From contig JAJNBR010000287.1 in NCBI GenBank assembly GCA_021156265.1, positions 1 to 7,790 of the forward strand: 7,790 nt of DNA, written 5' to 3'. Position numbers and translations under genes: made by a program. The first letter of the stretch is position 1; the number at the start of each line of letters is the position of its first letter. Shown one piece after another: positions 1 to 5,875 of the stretch. Source of the stretch: Flavipsychrobacter sp. GTDB lineage: Bacteria > Bacteroidota > Bacteroidia > Chitinophagales > Chitinophagaceae. The notes beneath the pieces are model-generated. The model was not told the DNA's origin and did no database searches. It worked only from the letters and a program-made list of their open reading frames with translations.

Positions 1-667
1 GGTCGGCCACCAGCTTAAGCCTGTCCAGGTCTTTTCGCATCTCCGCCACCGGCTCGGCGTTCTCCGGTTGGTCTTTGAGCAATTCCAGCCATGCCTCGAT
101 AGAGCTAAGCGGCGTACCCAGCTGGTGCGCGGTCTCTTTTGAAAGCCCCACCCAAACCTGGTTTTGAATGGAACGGTGCGAAGAGGTGAAAGCTATAAGT
201 ACAATGAGCAGGAAAAGTGTGATGATGAGCAGCTGTACATAAGGGTAATAGCGTAGCTGCTTCAGCAGGTAAGATTCGCCATAATATACATGCTGTCTTC
301 CATACCCGTAGTCGATGACAACGGGATCATGTTCTGACCTGAACTCACGCAATTTCGCATACTGATAACCGGAATCCCTGGCAACCTTAGCTGAATCAAG
401 GTTACGCTGACTTACTATCGAATCCTTTTCGTTGGTCAGAATGAGCGGGATAGTCTTGTTCTGCTCCACCACCATAGAGGCATACTTAAGCGCGATGTCA
501 TCATCGGTCAAATATTGCGTCTTAATGCCCTCCACCAATTGTCTCACGTTCTGCCTTTCCTCGTTGGCCAGCTTACGGGCCAGCTGGTTTGTATAGTACA
601 GCGAAGCTGCAACGATACACATAGCAACGAGTATTAAATATGTTTTCCAATTAATATACTGACTCAT
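1..667 (-). CDS. Sensor histidine kinase, HAMP-less, N-terminal part (3' end outside window)
   Basis: The minus frame opens with ATG at 667-665 and stays open for 222 codons to the window edge, so the end of the dimerisation domain and the whole ATPase domain are missing here. Residues about 8-25 form a first membrane helix. Residues 26-141 are a polar, probably periplasmic sensor region with no family I recognise, and residues about 142-161 form a second helix. A short linker leads to the dimerisation/phosphoacceptor helix with KETAHQLGTPLSS, where His181 is the expected autophosphorylation site; WVGLSKETAHQLGTPL is characteristic of a common Bacteroidota kinase type. There is no room for a HAMP domain between helix 2 and the H-box. 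The signal sensed and the partner regulator cannot be told from this piece. The gene diverges from the small membrane protein gene at 761. Confidence 0.9.
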   Translation of the reverse strand, partial: MSQYINWKTYLILVAMCIVAASLYYTNQLARKLANEERQNVRQLVEGIKTQYLTDDDIALKYASMVVEQNKTIPLILTNEKDSIVSQRNLDSAKVARDSGYQYAKLREFRSEHDPVVIDYGYGRQHVYYGESYLLKQLRYYPYVQLLIITLFLLIVLIAFTSSHRSIQNQVWVGLSKETAHQLGTPLSSIEAWLELLKDQPENAEPVAEMRKDLDRLKLVAD

Positions 668-730
668 AGAACCTGCTGTGCGCTAAACGCAGTCAAGGTA
701 AAAATATTATGATTTTGAATGAAGAACTAT

Positions 731-738
731 TATTTTTG
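731..738 (+). promoter_or_regulatory. Candidate Bacteroidota -7 box (TATTTTTG)
   Basis: TATTTTTG fits the Bacteroidota -7 consensus TAnnTTTG exactly and lies 22 bp before the ATG at 761. The nearest upstream TTTG (714-717) is only 13 bp away, shorter than the usual 17-23, so the -33 element is not convincing. If real, transcription would start near 744, which would make the ATG at 719 unusable. Confidence 0.4.
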
Positions 739-760
739 CGAGCGGAAATTTTATCTCCCA

Positions 761-979
761 ATGCATACGCAACATCACGACCAGGATCATCTTTTGCCGA
801 ACGAGGCTGATATCGAACTGAACAAACCTTCGAAATCACGTTTCTTGTTCCTGCTTTTCTTCTTCGGAATATTCATTTTTGCGTGGGCAGGCTGCTATAA
901 CCTGTACCAACACGGTTATGAGAGCAGTGAAGACATCAAGGTTCCTGACAATACCCTTTACGAACCTAAGTACAAATAA
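761..979 (+). CDS. Small single-pass membrane protein of unknown function
   Basis: I do not recognise a family. From ATG 761 the protein has 72 residues: a His/Asp-rich polar N-terminus (MHTQHHDQDH), one strongly hydrophobic segment (residues about 27-45, ending FAWAGCYNLY) and a short polar tail ending YEPKYK. This suggests one membrane helix with small soluble ends. The frame is open back to an ATG at 719, which would give 86 residues. I prefer 761 because a TAnnTTTG box sits at 731-738 inside the longer version and the extra 14 residues look unlike a natural N-terminus. The glycosyltransferase starts 16 bp downstream on the same strand, so the two may be cotranscribed. No cleavable signal peptide is evident. 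The existence of the gene is likely; the start and role are uncertain. Confidence 0.65.
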   Translation: MHTQHHDQDHLLPNEADIELNKPSKSRFLFLLFFFGIFIFAWAGCYNLYQHGYESSEDIKVPDNTLYEPKYK

Positions 980-995
980 TCATTCGCTTTAAGCA

Positions 996-2045
996 ATGAT
1001 TACTTGCTCGCAGGATACCGCTGTTGTCATTCTCAGCTACAATGGCAAAAAATGGCACGAGCTCTTCCTGCCCACTATTGTTGCAGAGGCCGAAACCGGC
1101 TATGAGGTTATTATTGCCGATAATGCCAGTACAGACGACACCCTGCAATGGGTTACGGACAATTACCCCACAGTAAAGACGGTACAGATTCCCATCAACC
1201 GTGGTTTTGCCAACGGCTACCACGAGGCGCTGAAACAAATACAGGCCAAATACTATGTGCTGCTCAGCGCCGACTTCGAGGTAACACCGGGATGGTTTCC
1301 CCCGCTTGTCAATGCCATGCAGCGCTATACCGGACTAGCAGCCTGCCAGCCAAGAATACGCTACTGGCGCGACAGGGAATACCTGGAATATGCCGGTGCA
1401 GGTGGCGGGTTCATGGATAAATACGGCTATATGTTTTGCCGCGGCCGTATATTCAGCGACCTGGAAAAGGACGAAGGACAATACAACAACGATATAGAAG
1501 TATTCTGGGCATCGGGCGGATGTATGATGATACGTGCCGACCTCTACCACAAAATGGGCGGACTGGACAACGACTTCTACGCACACATGGAAGAAATAGA
1601 CCTGTGCTGGCGCCTGAAGAATGCCGGTTATAAGATCGGCTATATTGGCCAGTCGCTGGTGTACCATGTGGGTGGCAGCGTTATCAGTTACGGCAGCCCC
1701 CAAAAGCTATTCTACAACTTCCGCAACAACCTGATACTGCTTACCAAAAACGAAAAAGCCAGCAAGCTGTTATGGCTATTCCCCCTAAGACTAGTGCTGG
1801 ACGGCATCGCCGGGCTGAGGCTGTTGCTTACCGGGCACTTCGTAGGTACCTGGACCATTCTCAGAGCACACTTTAACTTTTACGGCAGCCTGGGCAAATG
1901 GCTGAAACGCCGCAGGGAGTGCAGCAAGCACATTACTCATCGCAATGAAGAGGGTATTTACAAGCGTAGTATCGTGTGGGACTATTTCGTGCTGGGTAAA
2001 AAGAAATTTCCCAAACTAAAATGGGAACCTAAGCCTTTGATCTAG
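996..2045 (+). CDS. Glycosyltransferase family 2 (GT-A fold), rhamnosyltransferase-like
   Basis: This 349-residue protein is a complete GT2 enzyme that transfers a sugar from a nucleotide-sugar to an acceptor, probably at the inner face of the membrane for polysaccharide or glycolipid synthesis. Visible motifs in order: VVILSYNGKKW (residues 10-20) at the first strand; ADNASTDDT (41-49), which contacts the nucleotide; NRGFANGYHEAL (68-79); the metal-binding D-x-E at 93-95 within LLSADFEV, where most relatives have NSD; ASGGCMMIR (172-180); and HMEEIDLCWRL (197-207) carrying the catalytic acidic pair, followed by YHVGGS. The C-terminal part (about 256-290) is hydrophobic and may associate with the membrane, and the tail is basic. 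The start fits because TAVVILSYNG follows after seven residues, as is usual in the family. Donor and acceptor cannot be read from sequence. Confidence 0.93.
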   Translation: MITCSQDTAVVILSYNGKKWHELFLPTIVAEAETGYEVIIADNASTDDTLQWVTDNYPTVKTVQIPINRGFANGYHEALKQIQAKYYVLLSADFEVTPGWFPPLVNAMQRYTGLAACQPRIRYWRDREYLEYAGAGGGFMDKYGYMFCRGRIFSDLEKDEGQYNNDIEVFWASGGCMMIRADLYHKMGGLDNDFYAHMEEIDLCWRLKNAGYKIGYIGQSLVYHVGGSVISYGSPQKLFYNFRNNLILLTKNEKASKLLWLFPLRLVLDGIAGLRLLLTGHFVGTWTILRAHFNFYGSLGKWLKRRRECSKHITHRNEEGIYKRSIVWDYFVLGKKKFPKLKWEPKPLI

Positions 2046-2060
2046 ACTGGCCGCTCCCGC

Positions 2061-2090
2061 TTACCGACAGTTTTCCTCCATTTACCGACA
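2061..2090 (+). promoter_or_regulatory. Paired 9-bp direct repeat, candidate LytTR regulator binding site
   Basis: TTACCGACA occurs at 2061-2069 and again, perfectly, at 2082-2090. The 12-bp gap gives 21 bp from start to start, two helical turns. LytTR DNA-binding domains are known to bind paired 9-bp direct repeats with about 12-13 bp between. The pair ends 27 bp before the -33 box of the promoter at 2118-2147, a suitable place for an activator. The operon encodes a LytTR regulator (4198-4935). The bases do not fit the classical LytTR consensus well, so the assignment rests on geometry and context. Confidence 0.55.
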
Positions 2091-2117
2091 ACGGTTACTG
2101 CTTTACCTAAAGCCTCT

Positions 2118-2147
2118 TTTGCAGGGTGCTAAACCGTTCTACTTTTG
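2118..2147 (+). promoter_or_regulatory. Bacteroidota-type promoter for the LiaF-like/DUF4288/LytS/LytTR operon
   Basis: TTTG at 2118-2121 and TACTTTTG at 2140-2147 are separated by 18 bp and match the -33 (TTTG/TTG) and -7 (TAnnTTTG) elements of the main Bacteroidota sigma factor. Transcription would begin near 2153, leaving a leader of about 20 bases before ATG 2174. This placement rules out the GTG at 2126 as a start. Confidence 0.7.
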
Positions 2148-2173
2148 CTTCATCAACAATAACAATTATCAAG

Positions 2174-2914
2174 ATGGCACGTGAACACCGTTGGAATGCA
2201 AACCCTTACGACCGAAACCGCCGCGGCAACAGAGTATTTGGCGGAATGATCCTGCTGCTGCTGGGTGTTTTCCTGATGATGAAGAAATTAAACCTGATAC
2301 CCTACTTCAGCTTTCATAGTACCTGGCCGTTTATCATCATCGCCATTGGCCTGTTCATTGGCGTGCGCAAACGGTTCCATAACCATGCCTGGTGGATACT
2401 CATCCTGATCGGCGTAGCGCACCTCATACCTCCGTTTACATTAATGGGTGTTAGCGCGGGCAGCCTGGTAATACCGTTGGCGTTCATCATCGGTGGTTTG
2501 CTCATCGTTTTCCGCTCCCGAAAAAAAAACGATTGCATAAAGGAGACGGAGATCGTTACCAATACGGAGAGCTATCTTAATATAGATGTCACCTTTGGCG
2601 GCAGAAAAGAGATCGTTACCTCGAAAGATTTTCGTGGGGGCAACATCAGCACTACCTTCGGTGGCACAGAGGTGAACATGATACAGGCCGACACTACCGT
2701 TTCCCCTATGGTACTGAACCTGTCTGTCTCATTCAGCGGTGTAGAACTGGTGGTACCCTCGCACTGGGAGTTGCAAAATGAGATCGAGCCTACCTTTGGA
2801 AGCGTGGAAGACCACAGGGCCATGCTTACTTCCACCATTACTACCGAAGATAAAAAGATACTGATACTGAAAGGCAGTTGCAATTTCGGCAGCATAGAGA
2901 TCAAATCATACTAA
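2174..2914 (+). CDS. LiaI/LiaF-like membrane protein with C-terminal LiaF-type beta domain
   Basis: The 246-residue protein starts with a basic N-terminus (MAREHRWNANPYDRNRRGNR). Four hydrophobic segments follow (about 21-36, 52-65, 72-87 and 97-113), as in the LiaI/LiaF-like transmembrane domain. After a basic stretch RSRKKN comes a soluble region with FGG/FSG/FGS turns at residues 141, 162, 187, 208 and 238. These lie 20-30 residues apart, a repeated strand pattern like the LiaF C-terminal domain (DUF2154, cell wall-active antibiotic response). In Firmicutes LiaF restrains its kinase under envelope stress; a comparable sensing or inhibitory role towards the kinase at 3285 is inferred from gene order. 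ATG 2174 is chosen over the in-frame GTG at 2126, which lies inside the promoter. A run of nine A (2521-2529) lies at the membrane/soluble junction. Confidence 0.85.
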   Translation: MAREHRWNANPYDRNRRGNRVFGGMILLLLGVFLMMKKLNLIPYFSFHSTWPFIIIAIGLFIGVRKRFHNHAWWILILIGVAHLIPPFTLMGVSAGSLVIPLAFIIGGLLIVFRSRKKNDCIKETEIVTNTESYLNIDVTFGGRKEIVTSKDFRGGNISTTFGGTEVNMIQADTTVSPMVLNLSVSFSGVELVVPSHWELQNEIEPTFGSVEDHRAMLTSTITTEDKKILILKGSCNFGSIEIKSY

Positions 2915-2921
2915 TAAATTT

Positions 2922-2945
2922 CGCCTGCTGCAATTGCAGCAGGCG
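2922..2945. repeat. Perfect 24-bp palindrome in the gap between the LiaF-like and DUF4288 genes
   Basis: The two 12-bp halves are exact reverse complements; the left half is CGCCTGCTGCAA. In RNA it would fold as a 10-bp GC-rich stem closed by an AATT loop. It begins 7 bp after the stop of the LiaF-like gene and ends 21 bp before ATG 2967. No T run follows (TTCAC), so a complete terminator is unlikely. An mRNA-stabilising or partly attenuating hairpin, or a protein binding site, are alternatives. Confidence 0.8.
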
Positions 2946-2966
2946 TTCACTATACAAACGCCTAAT

Positions 2967-3275
2967 ATGCAAGCATACGTAGCACAGATCATTTACAAGA
3001 TCAAGTCATCATCAAAAGGCACCGAGCAATACGACGAGCAATACCGCCTGGTATTTGCCGCCGACGAACGCGAAGCGCTCAACAAAGCACAGATCATCGG
3101 CAAGGAAGAAGAAGCTGCTTTCATCGACCGCCACGGTCGTGCCGTATCGTGGCAGATGGTAGCCATCAAAGACCTGCAGGAAGTACAGCTGAACGACGGT
3201 GCAATGTTATTTTCTTACGTTAAAGAAGTTGAGCCGATAGCTGCTCCGCTTTGGGCCGAATCTGCAAGCTGCTAA
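2967..3275 (+). CDS. DUF4288 domain protein
   Basis: The 102-residue protein resembles the DUF4288 family, for which I know no function. It begins MQAYVAQIIYKI, continues through QYDEQYRLVFAADEREALNKAQIIGKEEE (given here as the region about residues 22-50), then DRHGRAVSWQMVAIKDLQEV (about 54-73). The remainder is a weakly conserved tail ending ESASC. There is no signal peptide or membrane helix, so it should be cytoplasmic. ATG 2967 is preferred; the frame is open further up, but the only start there, a TTG at 2934, lies inside the palindrome. It sits between the LiaF-like gene and the kinase, 9 bp before the kinase start, so it is almost certainly cotranscribed and may belong to the same response. 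The family call is from memory of its sequence pattern. Confidence 0.75.
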   Translation: MQAYVAQIIYKIKSSSKGTEQYDEQYRLVFAADEREALNKAQIIGKEEEAAFIDRHGRAVSWQMVAIKDLQEVQLNDGAMLFSYVKEVEPIAAPLWAESASC

Positions 3276-3284
3276 TATTGCTCC

Positions 3285-4223
3285 ATGCAACCGGTAAAGA
3301 AATATGTAATAACACTGCTGCTGCCGCTATTCTGCCTGCTGGCAGCGTTGCACATTTACCTGTTTCATGAAATAGCTCAGGCGGATTCTACCTTGTCCAT
3401 TACGGCAGGTTTCACGGTCACTATTACACAAACACTCGCCGTATGGGCGCTGCTCATCATCGTCAATGCCTACCCCACGCGCGTCGGCATTGTTACTTAC
3501 GCGCTTAGCATAGCTACTGCACTCAGCATTGCGGTAACCGTCACCGATAATGTTTTACTCAGGTTCGTGGCTGAAGAGAATACAGCGGTCGTCGCGTTGG
3601 TGAAAGACGGCATATTGGTCCATTTTGCTGTCACCTGGATAGTTACCTGCTGGGTAGCCACAATTATCGCTATGCAAAAACAGCTGGACGAGGTACGGAA
3701 AAGATTTGCCCAGCAAAGCGACGCAACTGCCCTATTAAAAGAGGCTGAACTCTATAAACTCCGGCAACAGCTGCAGCCGCATTTTTTATACAACAGCCTC
3801 AACTCCATCGATGAGGAGCTTAATTACATAGAAGCCTATCTCTCTATAGAAACTATACGTTTTGGCGACAGGCTGAATGTAGTGTTCGAAAAAGAGTATA
3901 CTGATTCAGCTACGATTCCCCCGTTCTTGTTGCAGCCGGTGCTGGAAAATGCCATCAAGTTTGGTTTATATGGCAAGACCGGCCAGGTAAAAATAACGAT
4001 GAATATTAGATTACAGGAAGGCATGCTGTACATCACCACTACCAATCCATACGACCCGCAGATGCAAATGCCCCGGGGCACCGGCTTTGGGCTGGAAGGC
4101 ATACGCCGCCGGCTATACTTGCTGTTTGCCCGCGCCGATTTATTGGAAACCTCGCAGGAAAACGAAATATTTACAACAGTTTTAAAGATCCCCCAGTATG
4201 TACAAAGCGATACTGATAGATGA
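3285..4223 (+). CDS. LytS/YehU-type sensor histidine kinase with internal deletion in the phosphoacceptor domain
   Basis: The 312-residue membrane kinase should phosphorylate the LytTR regulator encoded next. Hydrophobic segments lie at about 6-27, 42-62, 66-88 and 104-129. A coiled linker (130-160) leads to LRQQLQPHFLYNSLNS with phospho-acceptor His166. The ATPase domain has the N-box VLENAIKFGLYG (219-230) and the glycine box GTGFGLEGIRRRLYLLF (265-281), and closes with EIFTTVLKIPQ. In relatives about 37 residues separate NSLNSI from the EEL...YL.IE..RFG segment. Here residue 175 (Ile, 3807-3809) is followed at once by DEELNYIEAYLSIETIRFG. The frame is kept and all catalytic motifs remain, but the dimerisation hairpin would be shortened, so activity is doubtful. 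The 3' end overlaps the regulator gene by 26 bp, suggesting translational coupling. Confidence 0.88.
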   Translation: MQPVKKYVITLLLPLFCLLAALHIYLFHEIAQADSTLSITAGFTVTITQTLAVWALLIIVNAYPTRVGIVTYALSIATALSIAVTVTDNVLLRFVAEENTAVVALVKDGILVHFAVTWIVTCWVATIIAMQKQLDEVRKRFAQQSDATALLKEAELYKLRQQLQPHFLYNSLNSIDEELNYIEAYLSIETIRFGDRLNVVFEKEYTDSATIPPFLLQPVLENAIKFGLYGKTGQVKITMNIRLQEGMLYITTTNPYDPQMQMPRGTGFGLEGIRRRLYLLFARADLLETSQENEIFTTVLKIPQYVQSDTDR

Positions 4224-4935
4224 TGAGCCGCTGGCACGCCAACTGATCCGCACGTTTCTGCAACCGTATTCGCAGGTTGAGGTGGTGGCCGAGTGTAACG
4301 ACGGTTTTGAGGGATTTAAAGCTATACAGGAGCTGCAACCTGATCTCATCTTTCTCGATGTGCAAATGCCACGGGTGAACGGCTTTGAGATGCTGGAATT
4401 ACTGGACAGTCCACCCGCTGTCATCTTTACTACCGCCTTCGATGAGTATGCGTTGAAAGCCTTTGAAGCGCATGCGGTAGACTATTTACTAAAACCGGTT
4501 TCGAGAGAGCGCTTTGACAAGGCCATGCAAAAATGGCTGCAGCAGGCTGTAACCAAAAACCTTCCTGCTGTGGGGCAGCTGCTGGAAAATGATATCTACG
4601 AAGGCTACCAGCACCGCATAGTGGTAAAGGACAACGGTATGATCCGCATCATACCCGCGCAGGATATTCATTATATCGAAGCCAGTGACGACTACGTAAA
4701 AATATTTACACCCAACGGCACTTACCTCAAAAAAAGCACACTGAATCACATCGAGCAAAACTTCGACCCAAAGCAGTTTGTGCGGGTGCACCGTTCTTTC
4801 CTCATACCCGTCAGCCAGCTGTCGCGCATAGAGCCGTATGAGAAAGAAAGCCATATTGCCTTGCTGCACTGCGGGGCTAAAGTAGTGGTGAGCAAAAGCG
4901 GCATGTCACGCTTAAAGACATTACTAGGATGGTAA
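4198..4935 (+). CDS. LytTR-family response regulator
   Basis: The 245-residue protein has an N-terminal receiver (residues 1 to about 118) and a C-terminal LytTR DNA-binding domain (about 138-240). The receiver shows the acidic pair in LIDDEP (Asp8, Asp9), phospho-acceptor Asp54 in FLDVQMP, the switch Thr in VIFTTAFDEYA, and Lys in YLLKPVS. The LytTR part shows IHYIEASDDYVKIF, KKSTLNHIEQ and FVRVHRSFLIPV, typical of the family. It should act in the cytoplasm as a transcription activator once phosphorylated by the kinase upstream. Its ATG lies inside the last codons of the kinase gene in another frame. A likely target is its own operon, through the repeats at 2061-2090. Length and motifs are those of an intact regulator, in contrast to the shortened kinase. 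Confidence 0.95.
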   Translation: MYKAILIDDEPLARQLIRTFLQPYSQVEVVAECNDGFEGFKAIQELQPDLIFLDVQMPRVNGFEMLELLDSPPAVIFTTAFDEYALKAFEAHAVDYLLKPVSRERFDKAMQKWLQQAVTKNLPAVGQLLENDIYEGYQHRIVVKDNGMIRIIPAQDIHYIEASDDYVKIFTPNGTYLKKSTLNHIEQNFDPKQFVRVHRSFLIPVSQLSRIEPYEKESHIALLHCGAKVVVSKSGMSRLKTLLGW

Positions 4936-4937
4936 AA

Positions 4938-4967
4938 GCCGGGCGAAAATGCCCGGCCTTCTTCATT
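4938..4967. terminator. Bidirectional rho-independent terminator between convergent genes
   Basis: GCCGGGC (4938-4944) and GCCCGGC (4951-4957) form a 7-bp GC stem with a 6-base loop. It starts 2 bases after the regulator stop. On the plus strand the tail is CTTCTTCATT; on the minus strand it is TTTTACC, the better U tract. On the minus side the hairpin lies 27 bp past the TAG at 4985-4987, which suggests that codon was the original end of the dioxygenase gene. Confidence 0.8.
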
Positions 4968-4984
4968 ATCAGCCCTAGCCTAAC

Positions 4985-5098
4985 CTATTGTTTTACCAAT
5001 TTATGTACATAAATACCGGATGCTGTTTCTATCCGGCAGAAGTACAGACCGCACCCTAAATAACCCATATTCATACTGAGTGAAGTATTCTCCACATC
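4985..5098 (-). pseudogene. Out-of-frame remnant of a T9SS type A C-terminal sorting domain
   Basis: In a different minus frame from the dioxygenase reading, codons from 5098 to the TAG at 4987-4985 give 37 residues. They begin DVENTSLSMNMGYL, continue with GLYFCRIETASG and end KLVKQ. This is the usual end of a T9SS sorting domain (G-x-Y-x-x-x-I...K-x-x-x). The start of the same domain, SPVAIVPNPFSGEINLTS, is in the dioxygenase frame just before. About 25 middle residues of the domain, normally including a YD..G segment, are absent. The simplest explanation is a deletion of roughly 70-75 bases, not a multiple of three, near 5098-5105. A sequencing or assembly error is the alternative. Confidence 0.75.
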
Positions 5099-5799
5099 GT
5101 ATTGGTAGCAGCAGATGTCAGATTGATCTCTCCGCTGAAAGGATTGGGTACAATAGCTACAGGTGAAGCATGCTCCATCTCTGTTATACCAACAGGCGGG
5201 CCTTCAAGTGTTATGTCAAACACTACTGTATCTACACCGCCAACCTGGGCTATGGGGACTATTCGCTTTTCCGCATCAGGGTCAGAAGCCCACGGATCTG
5301 CAGCTATATACGGATCGTCTTTAAAATACAGCTGCGTAATGATCTCTTTATATCCCGGCTTAGTGACCCTGAAATGAATATGGCTCGGACGGTACTGGCT
5401 GCCGTTCAAATACCAACCCGGTTTCACCGCAGTAAACTCGTACATGCCAGCGCTACCAGTTTGGTACCTGCCACGGTAATTAAAATTTGCAGTAGTATTA
5501 TCATAAGCGCCTCCATCGTCGGCCTGCCATACATCCACGATCGCCCCTGCTATAGCGCTGCAGTTCTCATCCAGCACGGTGCCTTTGTACCTAAATAGTG
5601 CACCGGGATTGCCCGAGACTGTGAGATCGCTGCGAAATGGAGCGCCTGTGCGGTAGAAAGGTCCGAGTATATCTGCCGTTGTGGGAACGCAGGCGCCAGT
5701 CGTCTTGTTGTCAGCCGCAAACGCGTAGTTATTTCTTCCGGGTAAGGTTAATGCGATGAGTGCTGCGCCACCGCTAAAAATAAACTCTCTTCTTTTCAT
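5071..5799 (-). CDS. Secreted intradiol ring-cleavage dioxygenase-like protein, C-terminus frameshifted
   Basis: The 242-residue reading matches the protocatechuate 3,4-dioxygenase / intradiol dioxygenase fold, non-heme Fe(III) enzymes that open catechol rings. All four iron ligands can be placed: Tyr99 (GGAYDN), Tyr130 (KPGWYLN), His140 and His142 (RPSHIHF). LGPFYR, VDVWQAD and TQLYFKDDPY are also typical. The N-terminus MKRREFIFSGGAALIALTL is a signal peptide with a twin-arginine look (RREF), with cleavage probably after AFA (about residue 28). The enzyme core ends near residue 200, and SPVAIVPNPFSGEINLTS begins a T9SS sorting domain. The current frame then runs into TMWRILHSV and TGA at 5073-5071, while the rest of the domain continues out of frame to 4985. 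The enzyme may be folded and active, but surface export by T9SS should fail. The substrate is unknown, and no other aromatic degradation gene is nearby. Confidence 0.88.
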   Translation of the reverse strand: MKRREFIFSGGAALIALTLPGRNNYAFAADNKTTGACVPTTADILGPFYRTGAPFRSDLTVSGNPGALFRYKGTVLDENCSAIAGAIVDVWQADDGGAYDNTTANFNYRGRYQTGSAGMYEFTAVKPGWYLNGSQYRPSHIHFRVTKPGYKEIITQLYFKDDPYIAADPWASDPDAEKRIVPIAQVGGVDTVVFDITLEGPPVGITEMEHASPVAIVPNPFSGEINLTSAATNTMWRILHSV

Positions 5800-5875
5800 A
5801 ACTCCGTTGTGGTTTTAATACTGGAGTAAAATTACCACGGCGCCATACTTCCGTTATAGGACAAAAGAGCAGTTT

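Noticed and set aside
1335..1703. Minus-strand open frame of 122 codons opposite the glycosyltransferase
   Set aside because: It is antisense to the conserved GT2 motifs and has no domain or promoter of its own.
2081..2100. Hairpin terminator after the glycosyltransferase at 2046-2110
   Set aside because: No GC stem followed by a T run is present; the repeats are direct, not inverted.
2126..2173. Extending the LiaF-like gene to the in-frame GTG at 2126
   Set aside because: The GTG lies between the -33 and -7 elements of the promoter, and the 16 extra residues do not resemble the basic N-terminus expected.
2934..2966. Extending the DUF4288 gene to the in-frame TTG at 2934
   Set aside because: The TTG is inside the perfect palindrome, and the DUF4288-like sequence begins at the ATG at 2967.
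4489..4869. Minus-strand open frame of 126 codons opposite the LytTR regulator
   Set aside because: It is antisense to the LytTR domain; its protein has no recognisable feature.
5170..5598. Plus-strand open frame of 142 codons opposite the dioxygenase
   Set aside because: It is opposite the iron-binding core; the encoded sequence is unlike any protein I know.
5071..5799. Ordinary early stop of the dioxygenase with no sorting domain
   Set aside because: PNPFSGEINLTS in frame and GLYFCRIETASG...KLVKQ out of frame are both typical sorting-domain ends in the right order, too much for chance.
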